From the NCBI RefSeq assembly GCF_011059135.1, contig NZ_JAALGD010000003.1, forward strand, positions 186,001 through 250,000: 64,000 nt of DNA. The letters are read 5' to 3'. How positions within the stretch are numbered: position 1 is the first letter of the stretch; every line of letters starts with the position of its first letter. Under the pieces are notes generated by a model that was not told the DNA's origin, did no database searches, and saw only the letters and a list, made by a program, of their open reading frames with translations. The translations under genes were made by a program, and so were the position numbers. The DNA is from Brevibacillus sp. SYP-B805. Lineage in GTDB: Bacteria; Bacillota; Bacilli; Brevibacillales; Brevibacillaceae. Shown here in pieces: positions 51,645-59,773 of this stretch.

Positions 51645-51878
51645 AACCTATCCCTCCGTTTGCCACCATCCTTACTTTCCATAGTACGTTATTCCCGTCC
51701 ATTTGAAAAGAGGAAGAGAGATTCCAATATGCTGACCGCGTCACCGTATCGCGGTAAGATGCGGAGTCCCACCGGTTTGGACAGCTCCGGAATAAACGAT
51801 CGCCGCACAAACCGTTTGCCGTCCATCTGCGGAAGCAGTACAATGAGACTGGCAAGAACGGAAAGGGAGGGATGATCA

Positions 51879-52382
51879 ATGGCTGATGTCATCGTGTTGA
51901 AAGGGGCCGTCACCTACCCCATCACCATCGATCCGAGCGTGTGGATCTTCGATAACCGCAAGATCGACCTGGCGGCCTACACGGGGGACGAGGTTGAGGA
52001 TCAAGCGGAGCCAAGCGCCTATGTGAAAGGGACGGGCGCCCAATGGGATAAGGAACTGCGGGAAGGAGCGGCGCTGCCTTCCGAAAAGCGCAGCCTTGTC
52101 GAAGAGCGAAAAGCGCTGGAAGGAGATTTCGGCATGAAGCTGGCACCGTTTATCGAGAATGCGCAGCCTCTTCCGGAAGCAACCTCCATCCGGATTCATC
52201 GGGAACACGGAGAGCCGGTACTGCTGCCGCTTGCCGAGGCCAAGCGGGCCATCCTGCAGTTCGCCAAGGACGGCAAGCCGATCCGGGAAGGCGGGCCGGT
52301 GCTCTTCTACCTGCCGGAGGACTGGAAAGCAAAAAAAGCGCCGATTGACCACATCGTCGCGTTTGAGGTGCTAGCGGACTAA
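51879..52382 (+). CDS. Conserved protein of unknown function
   Basis: 167 residues, acidic and soluble. It begins ADVIVLKGAVTYPITIDPSV and has WIFDNRKIDLAAYTG, then an extended acidic middle and a C-terminal GGPVLFYLPEDWKAKK. It has no membrane segment and no motif I recognise; it was annotated by shape only. AGGGAGG before ATG 51879. Its terminator runs into the convergent gene at 52398. Confidence 0.7.
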   Translation: MADVIVLKGAVTYPITIDPSVWIFDNRKIDLAAYTGDEVEDQAEPSAYVKGTGAQWDKELREGAALPSEKRSLVEERKALEGDFGMKLAPFIENAQPLPEATSIRIHREHGEPVLLPLAEAKRAILQFAKDGKPIREGGPVLFYLPEDWKAKKAPIDHIVAFEVLAD

Positions 52383-52386
52383 TGGC

Positions 52387-52422
52387 AACGACCGCCTTCA
52401 TTTGGGTGGTCGTTTCTTTTTT
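52387..52422. terminator. Terminator between the 51879 gene and the 52398 gene
   Basis: Stem AACGACC / GGTCGTT around GCCTTCATTTGGGT with TTTCTTTTTT after. Contains the stop codon of the convergent gene (52398-52400). Confidence 0.7.
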
Positions 52423-52640
52423 CCAAACAGTCGGCTGGTCAGTTCCCTGAAGGAAGCAGCACCTCTGCCCGTCGGCATCACGAAGGGATCGCTCTGCCAA
52501 TTCGCCCAAAGCGTACCCGCGCTGCTTCTCTCGGCTTGCTTTTCATACTCTCGCTGTTCCCGGGCACGCTGGGCAAATTCCTCGCGCATCGCTGCCATGG
52601 CTTTGGCACCCAGCCTGACCAGTTTGTTGGCATTCGGCAT
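52398..52640 (-). CDS. Small conserved basic protein
   Basis: 80 residues, lysine/arginine-rich: ANKLVRLGAKAMAAMREEFA, QRAREQREYEKQAERSSAGT and a short basic tail RLFGKKKRPPK. It is predicted to be a helix; no family assigned. AAAGGAGG precedes ATG 52640. Just outside is a palindromic repeat. Confidence 0.65.
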   Translation of the reverse strand: MPNANKLVRLGAKAMAAMREEFAQRAREQREYEKQAERSSAGTLWANWQSDPFVMPTGRGAASFRELTSRLFGKKKRPPK

Positions 52641-52668
52641 CGCAAAAGCCTCCTTTGCCGTTTTTAAA

Positions 52669-52765
52669 CCCACCCGGCTTGAGCTATCGCTCTACCCACT
52701 CGGCGGCAGCTGCCGCTTTGCCGAGTGGGGGCCCACGCTGCGCCGGGCGGGGCCCCCAACCTTTC
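52669..52765. repeat. Nested-palindrome repeat before the 52398 gene
   Basis: Outer arms CCCACCCGGC and GCCGGGCGGGG; inner arms CCCACTCGGCGGCAG / TTTGCCGAGTGGG. The trailing sequence AACCTTTCTAACCTCGCTTTA matches that of the 31038 copy in most positions. Lies upstream of the small basic-protein gene. Confidence 0.8.
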
Positions 52766-52858
52766 TAACCTCGCTTTATCTTTCCGATATACACAGCTGC
52801 CCTTTTTCCAGAGACCCGCTGTAATGATTCCGTATGTTTATGCTTGGTATGGTCAGCT

Positions 52859-52996
52859 TTATGCACTGGCTATGGCGGCAATCAGGTTTCGCCGCTGCAG
52901 TTCCACATGGAGCAGCTCAATAAACGCCTGATCCAGCTTCATGGCCATTGCGCGCTGATAAACCTCTATCAACATCTCATCGCTCAGATGCTGCAT
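52859..52996 (-). CDS. sda: Sporulation checkpoint protein Sda
   Basis: A 45-residue helical hairpin, missed by length cutoffs. MQHLSDEMLIEVYQRAMAMK, then LDQAFIELLHVELQRRNLI matches Sda (LSDELLIESY...FIELIENEIKRRSL) in B. subtilis. Sda inhibits autophosphorylation of the sporulation kinases KinA and KinB when DNA replication is disturbed. Start ATG 52996 with GGAGGT. It lies downstream of a cluster of DnaA-box-like sequences, as in B. subtilis where DnaA drives sda. Confidence 0.92.
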   Translation of the reverse strand: MQHLSDEMLIEVYQRAMAMKLDQAFIELLHVELQRRNLIAAIASA

Positions 52997-53062
52997 GCTC
53001 GTCACCTCCGCCAAAATCTGGATACATTGTAACATGTCTCTAGCCCTGGAACAACCGTTCCG

Positions 53063-53171
53063 CTATCCACAGCTGCTGTGGAAATCGTGTGGGTAAGATG
53101 TGGGCAACCTGTGCACAACAGCCTGGAACCCTTCCGCTTCCATGTGGATTTTCCTTGCATATTTATCCACA
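53063..53171. promoter_or_regulatory. Cluster of DnaA-box-like sites upstream of sda
   Basis: Seven 9-base sites in 109 bases: CTATCCACA (53063-53071), TGTGGAAAT (53077-53085), TGTGGGTAA (53088-53096), TGTGGGCAA (53099-53107), TGTGCACAA (53110-53118), TGTGGATTT (53143-53151) and the perfect consensus TTATCCACA (53163-53171). Sda is about 67 bases further on the minus strand. DnaA boxes control sda in B. subtilis. Confidence 0.8.
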
Positions 53172-53213
53172 CACAGTCGACATTTGTCGAACATTTCATG
53201 GAATATAGTGCGT

Positions 53214-53250
53214 GCAAAAAAAATATGGCCTGCCGCGCCAGGCAGCAGGC
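53214..53250 (-). terminator. Terminator after the small 53260 gene
   Basis: Minus-strand arms GCCT...GCC and GGC...AGGC around TGGCGC with a following TATTTTTTTTG run. Confidence 0.7.
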
Positions 53251-53259
53251 TGACTTTCT

Positions 53260-53367
53260 TTACGCATGTGATGACAAACGAACAATCTCCGTGATCACGA
53301 CCATGGCAAAAACCGCAAAACCTACCGTGCCCGTGACAAAAAGCAAGCGCTTCAGCTTATCTTCCAT
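53260..53367 (-). CDS. Very small membrane protein (35 residues)
   Basis: ATG 53367 with GAGGTGGT upstream opens a 35-codon frame. The product is charged at its start (MEDKLKRLL), then has one hydrophobic helix (FVTGTVGFAVFAMVVITEIV) and a short tail RLSSHA. Its terminator and ribosome site support expression. Function unknown; it sits upstream of sda's DnaA cluster. Confidence 0.6.
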   Translation of the reverse strand: MEDKLKRLLFVTGTVGFAVFAMVVITEIVRLSSHA

Positions 53368-53451
53368 GATTACCACCTCATTTGTTCCTTCCCGATTGGC
53401 CAACTACCTATACATACGGAACCAGCAGCCAAAAGGTTACAGGTTTTCATG

Positions 53452-55692
53452 CTATCGCTGAGCGGTCCGAAACACGTATACCGTATTCGTTTTCAATGCC
53501 TTGCCCTTTTCCGACCGCAAGCCGGTGGTGATTTTGCAGAAATAATAGGAGTCCGGGCGCAGCGGTTTGGACGGCTTGACGGTAATGCTGCGTTTGTCCT
53601 TCGACAGCGATACCGTTGTCTTCACCACATTCCCTTCCTCGTCCTCCAGCCAAACATTCCGCTCCGACACCGTTTTGGCGTCCATTTTTTGGGTAAAGCC
53701 GATCTCGATCGACTTGGTCAAGGGAATCTCGTTGTCAACCTGCGGATAAACTTCGAAGCCCTCGAGGGATACACCCGCTTGTTTTGCAACCGTAAATGCG
53801 GCGATCGGCAGGGCGCGGAAGTAGAGGGTATAGGATTCGGCAGGTTTCCAACTTGTCCGGGGTGAAATCGTCCAGGCTCCTGCGGTTGTTGAGCTTTCCA
53901 CCGTGGATGCTTCCCTGCCCCGGCTGTCCAGAACCAGAAAATCATCCGTCCCGGCACTTGGCCCTTTGTCCGGATCCAGCCGGAGGGTGATCGGACGGGT
54001 CGGGGACACGTTCGATGCTTGCCAGCCGGGACTTAGCTCGCGCAGGTAGCCGATTCCCCGTTTCTTCGGCGGCTTGTCGCCCTTTTTGGCCGCCGTCCAT
54101 TCCAGCCAGAGATCCTGCCAGGCATAGGCTTGCAGCGCAGCGGAGGCTCCTCCGTTTTGCAGCAGGTTTTTCCATGCCAGGTTCATGCCATCGCCCTGAA
54201 GGTACAGATTGCGGCCATCCTCCCTGATCGCCTCGTCAGACAGGCGGTCAGGCGTCTGCGCCATCACCTCCGCGAGCGAAATCCGTTCGTCGCGGACCGC
54301 ATTGAGATAGTGGCCGGCCACCCAGCCTGTCCCGTCCTTGCTTTTCACTTTATACCAAAGATAACCGTCGCGTTCGATCGGACCATCCACAACGCCCGCC
54401 CGCTCCCGCATGGCCAGCGTATCGGTGATCCGGCCGTTCAGCCCCGGGGATTGACGGACGTTCAGCGCGGTGGTGAAGCCTGCCACCTCGACGGTATCTC
54501 CCTCGCGGATATGCCGGCGCTCCAGATCTTCTCCGGCCTTGTGGATGGGCAGCGGGGTCGTGTATGTAGTTTTGCCGGATGGCACGCTCTCCCGCGGAAT
54601 CCATTCCTTGGGGATGCGCGTGATCGGCTGGGCGAAATAGCTGCGCGCGAGGCTGATCACGCTGTCCTGATAAGCAGCCGTTTTGCGATACTTGTTGGGA
54701 ATGTTGTGCGGATTGTTGTACGCCGACCAGCCGTTGTACGCCCAGATCGCGAAATACCAGCTCTCCATCTCGTCCATCTTCATCGAGCCGATGGCCGGCA
54801 GGCGCCCTGAGCGTGTGAGGGCACGTTTCTCCAGGAGAACCTGCGCTCCCGCTTCAATGTTATAGCGGATATCCGTCTTCAAGCGCGCCTGGTCGAAGCG
54901 CGTCTGGTTGGTCAGCTGCATGATGCCGATCCCGCCGTCGTAGCTGATCAGCGGCTTGCCGTTCGCATCGAACTGGCGCCAGTTGCTTTCCTGCCAGGCG
55001 ATCGCCTTCAAGATGACGGCGGGGATGTTGTATTTGGCGGCTGCTTCTTCCAGCATCCGCTCCACCTCATGCAGCGGCGGGTTTTTGCTGTTTTTGGCCT
55101 CCGCCGCCATGGCGATTCGTCCGACTGCCGTCTCCGTCTGGGACAGCTTGTGCCACGGTTCTCCGCCCCAACGTTCCGTGACGCGCCGGGACGGAAACGC
55201 TTCGGCATCGCCCTGGTCAAAGACGGAGTAGCTGATGGCAAGCCCCTCTTGCGCAAGCGTTACCTGCCCCTGCAGATACTCCTCCGATTGATACGTCAGC
55301 CGGGGAGCTTGTCCCCCTTTTACCAGCCAGTAACGGACGGCCCCGCCCGATGCCTCTTCCTGCCAGACGATCACCAAATCCTGTTGGCCGTCACCGTCGG
55401 CATCTCCCTGCAGGGCGGTCAACGGCTGGTAAAAAACCGGCGCTGTCTGCTCGAAAAAGATACGCTGCTCCCCGGCAAGCGTCATCGTGTACGCATCGCC
55501 CTGCTTGGACCACGCCAGCTGCTCCGCCGAAGCCGGGTTGCCATCCACCTCCACCGTTAGCGATGAACGGTCCGCGAGCTTGATCGCTGCCATACCGGCG
55601 GCATGGGAAGGCAGCTGTATGGAGAACGGCAGGGCCGCAATGGCAGCCCATGAGAACAGCATGATGCAAATTTTCCGTGTTTTCTGTTTCAT
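53452..55692 (-). CDS. Secreted lytic transglycosylase with SH3 and Ig-like domains
   Basis: 746 residues. Signal peptide (IMLFSWAAIAALPFSIQLPS), a region with DADGDGQQDLVIVWQEE (EF-hand/FG-GAP-like), then an SLT transglycosylase domain (about 220-370) with catalytic Glu in IAWQESNWRQFD and GGIGIMQLTNQTR, an SH3_3 domain (TALNVRQSPGLNGRITDTLA; GTGWVAGHYLNAV) near 420-490, and a C-terminal Big_5-like domain (EIPLTKSIEIGFTQKMDAKT ... PLRPDSYYFCKIT). It remodels peptidoglycan. The start is not certain: ATG 55692 gives a clean signal; 55719 is possible. Confidence 0.82.
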   Translation of the reverse strand: MKQKTRKICIMLFSWAAIAALPFSIQLPSHAAGMAAIKLADRSSLTVEVDGNPASAEQLAWSKQGDAYTMTLAGEQRIFFEQTAPVFYQPLTALQGDADGDGQQDLVIVWQEEASGGAVRYWLVKGGQAPRLTYQSEEYLQGQVTLAQEGLAISYSVFDQGDAEAFPSRRVTERWGGEPWHKLSQTETAVGRIAMAAEAKNSKNPPLHEVERMLEEAAAKYNIPAVILKAIAWQESNWRQFDANGKPLISYDGGIGIMQLTNQTRFDQARLKTDIRYNIEAGAQVLLEKRALTRSGRLPAIGSMKMDEMESWYFAIWAYNGWSAYNNPHNIPNKYRKTAAYQDSVISLARSYFAQPITRIPKEWIPRESVPSGKTTYTTPLPIHKAGEDLERRHIREGDTVEVAGFTTALNVRQSPGLNGRITDTLAMRERAGVVDGPIERDGYLWYKVKSKDGTGWVAGHYLNAVRDERISLAEVMAQTPDRLSDEAIREDGRNLYLQGDGMNLAWKNLLQNGGASAALQAYAWQDLWLEWTAAKKGDKPPKKRGIGYLRELSPGWQASNVSPTRPITLRLDPDKGPSAGTDDFLVLDSRGREASTVESSTTAGAWTISPRTSWKPAESYTLYFRALPIAAFTVAKQAGVSLEGFEVYPQVDNEIPLTKSIEIGFTQKMDAKTVSERNVWLEDEEGNVVKTTVSLSKDKRSITVKPSKPLRPDSYYFCKITTGLRSEKGKALKTNTVYVFRTAQR

Positions 55693-55767
55693 TGGTATAT
55701 GTCCGCTCCTCTTATGCATCCATCTTTCTCTCTTTTTTTGACGCACCAGGGGGCGATTGGTTGCTGT

Positions 55768-56976
55768 TCAGACAACCGTCTGTCGGGGAATGCGGAGCCG
55801 CAGCCTCTCCTCCATCCGGTACAAGCTCCACGCGACGACAAGACCCACCGCCAGGCAGAGGGACCAGGGCAGCCAGGGACAGGACCAATGTTGGCCGAGA
55901 TCGTACATCCAACCTCCGGCTACCTGGCCGATCGAACCGCCGATCGCCAGCGAATATCCGTTAAACCCGTAATAGGCGCCCGTCAGCTCTTTCGGGGCGA
56001 ATCGGGGCACCATATCCACCAGCTGCGGCGCGGAGATCATCGTGCCGAGCGCGAACACAAAGGCGTCCGCCAGAAAGATCCAGAGCGAGTTGGCAAACGT
56101 CAGCAGAAACAGCCCGATCCCCATCACTAGCGAGCCGATCCCGATCAGGACAAAGCGCTGGCTGTATCCTTCCAGCAGGCGGACCACTTTCATCTGAAAC
56201 AGAATGATAAAGACGGAGACGGAAGCGAGCACGATCCCCACCGCCTCCTTGTCTCCCAGCTCGTCCTCCACCAGCTTGGGAATGCTGAGAAACAGCTGCA
56301 TGTACAGGTAATAGTACCCGATCAGCACAAGGGTGTACCGGACAAACTGACGATCTTTCAACACATGGACGATGCTGCCGACGATGCTCGTGCGGATGCT
56401 GTCCGCCTTGATAGGCGGCAGCCGGAAGAAGATGAGCGCGGCGCTCGCATAAAACAGCCCGCCTGCAAGGAGCGACAGCCAGAAGAAATCGACGGCCGCC
56501 AGCGCCGTCCCGATCAGTTGGGAGCCCACCACCCCGATGTTGGAGAGGACGTTTTTCAGGGCGAAGACGTCTTTGCGGATCGCGTCCGGCGTCAGGATGG
56601 CAAACGCGGCCGAGACGGCAGGTTCAAACAGGGAGCCCCCCAACCCGGAAAGAACAGCCGCTCCGAAAAAGTGCCACGTCTCCGTACAGAAGGCAAACAT
56701 GGCGAAGCCGGTCGCCCGCACCGCCATGCCGAGCACCATCGATCCTTTATAACCAAACGCATCCGCGACGGCACCGCCGAGAAATGCAAATCCCTGCTGG
56801 GAGAACTGGCGGACGGCCAGTACGAGCCCGGCCATCGCCAGCGTCCAGCCGATGCTGCCGGTAAGATGCAGCGTCAGATACGGAATGAGTGCGTAAAACC
56901 CCATATTCATCAAAAACGATGTCAGCAGGAGCAGTTTGACGGAGCCCGGCATCGTCTGCCACAATGCGCGCGACAC
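55768..56976 (-). CDS. MFS transporter
   Basis: 402-residue, 12-helix major facilitator. Motif A-like loop FLGGAVADAFGYKGSMVLGM, motif C-like segments near NVLSNIGVVGSQLIGTAL. Probably a multidrug or small-molecule exporter of the YttB/YfnC class; substrate unknown. GTG start with GGGGG. Divergent from the LysR gene with 128 bases between, a classical regulator-target arrangement. Confidence 0.88.
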   Translation of the reverse strand: MSRALWQTMPGSVKLLLLTSFLMNMGFYALIPYLTLHLTGSIGWTLAMAGLVLAVRQFSQQGFAFLGGAVADAFGYKGSMVLGMAVRATGFAMFAFCTETWHFFGAAVLSGLGGSLFEPAVSAAFAILTPDAIRKDVFALKNVLSNIGVVGSQLIGTALAAVDFFWLSLLAGGLFYASAALIFFRLPPIKADSIRTSIVGSIVHVLKDRQFVRYTLVLIGYYYLYMQLFLSIPKLVEDELGDKEAVGIVLASVSVFIILFQMKVVRLLEGYSQRFVLIGIGSLVMGIGLFLLTFANSLWIFLADAFVFALGTMISAPQLVDMVPRFAPKELTGAYYGFNGYSLAIGGSIGQVAGGWMYDLGQHWSCPWLPWSLCLAVGLVVAWSLYRMEERLRLRIPRQTVV

Positions 56977-57104
56977 GGTGATTCCCCCGTTTCCAAAATT
57001 CTACACTTTCCAGATACCAACAGCTTAAAAAAAGGGGTATAATTTGGGAAACGATCATTTTTGTTAATAGTAATGAAAAAAATACATAAGAGGCGAATGT
57101 TGCA

Positions 57105-57986
57105 ATGGATTTTGAGCAATTGCGGGCATTTTACACGCTAGCCCAAACGAAAAACTTTACCAAAGCGGCGGAAATGCTCCATCTTGTGCAGTCGACCGTC
57201 ACGATGCGGATCAAGCAGCTGGAGGAAAAGGTGGGCAAACCGCTGTTCATCCGGGATAAAAGAAGCGTGGAAATCACCCAGGCCGGCTTGACGCTGCTTC
57301 CCTATGCGGAACGCATTCTCAAGCTTGCCCAAGAAGGCTTGAGCGAAGTTTCGGCCCTGCAGCCCTATGAAGATTATCTCTCCATCGGCAGCCTGAATTC
57401 CGTCTGGACCTTCGTGCTGGAACCGATCCTGAAAGAATACCATACGCGTTACCCGAACATCGCCGTGCGCACGAAAACCGGCCATTCCTCCGACGTGATC
57501 CAGTACCTCCTGGATAACCTGATCCAGATCGGGATTGTCTACATCCCGCCTTCCATGCCCAGCTTCGAAGTGATCCCCTGTTACGAGGACGAGATCGTGC
57601 TGGTCGCTTCCCCGGATGATCCGGTGGTCAGGGAGAAAAGCATCGATGCCCGCGATCTGGCCCGGCTGCCGCTCGTCTACATGAACTGGGGGCCTCCGTT
57701 TCATCAATGGATCATGGACACGCTGCCCCGCAGCTACGTTCCCAAGCTGCAGATCGACAAGGCGGAGCTGGCCATCGATCTGGTCAGGGAAAAAGTGGGG
57801 GTCAGCCTCGTCACCCGCTCTATCGTGAAAGGGGAGCTGGCATCCGGCACCCTGCGGGAGATCGAAATCATCGGCAACAAGCCACCCAAACGCTCCGCCT
57901 ACATCGTGCTCCCCAAGGAAAAAAAGAACAGGCCGAGCGTGGAAAAATGGCTGAACCTGATGCGGGAATTCGGCTATTCGATTTAA
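57105..57986 (+). CDS. LysR family transcriptional regulator
   Basis: 293 residues. N-terminal helix-turn-helix FTKAAEMLHLVQSTVTMRIK (about 19-38) in the classical position, then a substrate-binding domain of type 2. Upstream divergent MFS gene is the likely target. ATG 57105. A strong ribosome site (AAAGGAGG) right after the stop marks another coding start that is now broken (see 57998). Confidence 0.9.
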   Translation: MDFEQLRAFYTLAQTKNFTKAAEMLHLVQSTVTMRIKQLEEKVGKPLFIRDKRSVEITQAGLTLLPYAERILKLAQEGLSEVSALQPYEDYLSIGSLNSVWTFVLEPILKEYHTRYPNIAVRTKTGHSSDVIQYLLDNLIQIGIVYIPPSMPSFEVIPCYEDEIVLVASPDDPVVREKSIDARDLARLPLVYMNWGPPFHQWIMDTLPRSYVPKLQIDKAELAIDLVREKVGVSLVTRSIVKGELASGTLREIEIIGNKPPKRSAYIVLPKEKKNRPSVEKWLNLMREFGYSI

Positions 57987-57997
57987 AGGAGGCGGAA

Positions 57998-58262
57998 TTG
58001 CTTTCCTAGGCTGCATCAGAATCCGCCTGATGTCCATCTGCTCGCCTGGAAGGATGGGCACCTGAAAATGGCGAGTATCAATGAGGCCTTTGCAAACAGG
58101 TGGCCGCATGCAGCCCTCTCACTCCGTCAGATCGGCAAGACAGGACTCATCCTCGTCCACGGACGGGAACCGGACAGCAAGCCTGTTGCCTATCGATTGG
58201 AACCGGACAGGTTGACGCTCTTGCCGCTCCCCGTCCTCCATTTTCGGATCGCCGCCTCATAG
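57998..58262 (+). pseudogene. Small gene with a single-base frameshift (or a sequencing error)
   Basis: AAAGGAGG (57985-57992) is five bases before TTG 57998, but the frame stops at TAG 58007. Removing one base at 58007 continues into RLHQNPPDVHLLAWKDGHLK, MASINEAFANRWPHAALSLR and QIGKTGLILVHGREPDSKPV, about 87 residues in total. The strong ribosome site and coherent protein-like continuation suggest a broken small gene or an assembly error. It overlaps the end of the convergent PAP2 gene. I do not recognise the family. Confidence 0.4.
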
Positions 58263-58876
58263 GCGTAAGCACCCAACGAGCAGCAGGCCGCGGCGAAGGA
58301 CAGCCCGCCGAGCACGTCGCTGGCATAATGGACGCCCAGATAGACGCGGCTGATGCTGATCAGGACCACCAGCACAAGCGGCGGAAGGGAAAGCCAGCCT
58401 GCAAGAGGACGCCCGCCGCAGCGTTTGGCGATCAGCAGGCTGAGCAAGAGATAAAAGGCGCCGCCTACCATGGCATGTCCGCTGGGAAAAGAGGCGGAGC
58501 CGGGCAGGTCGATCAGATTGAAGCCGCTGGGGCGGGAGCGGTCGAAGAGAAGCTTGGCCGTCTCGTTCAACAGCTCGCCCACGCCCAGCGTCAGCAGCAG
58601 CAGGACGGCTTCGATGCGAATCCCCCGAAAATACGCGCCGATCATCAGGAGAATCGCGACGGGAATCAGCCCCTCGGGGCCGCCCAAATGGGTGATGGCC
58701 GCAAGCGCCGCCGTCAGCCCATCGGATCGCAGGGAGGCTACCAGCCGGAACGCAGCCTGATCCAATGGTGCCAGCGCGCCGGACAAATAGCCCGCAGCTA
58801 TCCCTGCGAAAACAACGAACCAGACGGCCGCCCAGGTCAATGAGTGTTTGTGCCAACCAGCGCTTCTGTTTGTCAT
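58190..58876 (-). CDS. PAP2-family phosphatase
   Basis: About 228 residues, six helices. Catalytic motifs KLLFDRSRP, PSGHAM and SRVYLGVHYASDV are complete. Likely an undecaprenyl-pyrophosphate or lipid phosphatase (BcrC/YodM/PgpB type). Starts at ATG 58876 in the stop of yqxD (overlap ATGA). Confidence 0.9.
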   Translation of the reverse strand: MTNRSAGWHKHSLTWAAVWFVVFAGIAAGYLSGALAPLDQAAFRLVASLRSDGLTAALAAITHLGGPEGLIPVAILLMIGAYFRGIRIEAVLLLLTLGVGELLNETAKLLFDRSRPSGFNLIDLPGSASFPSGHAMVGGAFYLLLSLLIAKRCGGRPLAGWLSLPPLVLVVLISISRVYLGVHYASDVLGGLSFAAACCSLGAYAYEAAIRKWRTGSGKSVNLSGSNR

Positions 58877-59328
58877 GTGTATGTCTCTCCTTCCTCCATG
58901 CATGCACGCAGCGCCCGCTCAAACCGCCGGTCGTCCTCCGCCGTACGGGCCGCCGGACCGCGCGTACGGCCGCCGGACCGGCGATAGCGCGCCTGCTCGT
59001 TCCGCACTTCCAACTGAAAGAGGATGCGTGCTTCGTCAAAGATGACCCCATGCGGAGACAGGGCTTTGGCCCGTTTGCCCAACACCATCGCCGCCAACCC
59101 CGTATCCTGGGTGACGACCACATCCCCCGCCCGCACATCGTTGGCAATCTTCATGTCCACCGCTTGCGGTTCGGCATCGACCGTCACATGATCGGGGCCG
59201 GTCAGCTGATGGTTGGTGCTGGCATACGTGACGCACCGCCATCCTTTTTGCCGGCAGAACGCCTGGGCGATGGCCAGCGCCTGCCGGGGACAAGCATCGG
59301 CATCGATTAACAGTCGTTTGTCCGTCAC
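58873..59328 (-). CDS. yqxD: YqxD family protein (UPF0178, DUF188)
   Basis: 151 residues of the UPF0178/YaiI family, PIN-like nuclease fold without known substrate: LIDADACPRQALAIA, VVTQDTGLAAMVLGK, HGVIFDEARILFQLE. GTG start with AGGGAGGTT. In B. subtilis the gene lies upstream of dnaG, but no dnaG is present here. Overlaps the PAP2 gene by four bases. Confidence 0.9.
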   Translation of the reverse strand: MTDKRLLIDADACPRQALAIAQAFCRQKGWRCVTYASTNHQLTGPDHVTVDAEPQAVDMKIANDVRAGDVVVTQDTGLAAMVLGKRAKALSPHGVIFDEARILFQLEVRNEQARYRRSGGRTRGPAARTAEDDRRFERALRACMEEGETYT

Positions 59329-59410
59329 AGCAACCTCCCTGCATGGTCCAAAATCTCAACATCCTCCCTCTCCATTTCGCCCGGTTTCTGCTAAGATGGA
59401 GGAGAGAGGA

Positions 59411-59737
59411 GTGAACAGCAACGTGCGGTACCGATTCGTTTACGATGAACGCCTGGGGATCCGGCTGCCTGACCTGCAGTTGGATTGGGAAGAATATACC
59501 TCCGATGAGCAGAGCAGCATCCTGCTGGAATGGGAAGGGATCCGTTCCGCCATCCCCGACCGGATCATACAGTTGGAGGCGATCATCAATCAGAAGCAGG
59601 CGCAGCTTTCTGAAGAGGATGATTTTGCCGTCGCCTGCCGGCTGGTCAGCGACATCCACGAGCTTGCCAGTATCATCAACGATTTGAATATCTGGTTCCG
59701 CGTCCAGCAGGATGTGGATGCCAAGGTGCATGGATGA
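59411..59737 (+). CDS. Hypothetical protein, conserved-looking
   Basis: 108 residues, acidic and soluble with RYRFVYDERLGIRLPDLQLD, PDRIIQLEAIINQKQAQLSE and ASIINDLNIWFRVQQDVD (helical). The GTG at 59411 has GGAGGAG upstream; an ATG at 59396 is inside the ribosome site. No family identified. Confidence 0.65.
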   Translation: MNSNVRYRFVYDERLGIRLPDLQLDWEEYTSDEQSSILLEWEGIRSAIPDRIIQLEAIINQKQAQLSEEDDFAVACRLVSDIHELASIINDLNIWFRVQQDVDAKVHG

Positions 59738-59741
59738 GGAG

Positions 59742-59770
59742 AAACCACCACAGCGCTCGTGGTGGTTTTC
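59742..59770. terminator. Terminator shared by the 59411 gene and the EamA gene
   Basis: Stem AAACCACCAC / GTGGTGGTTT around AGCGCTC with TTTTCTG on the plus side and CTTTTC-like sequence on the minus side. Convergent genes. Confidence 0.8.
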
Positions 59771-59773
59771 TGC

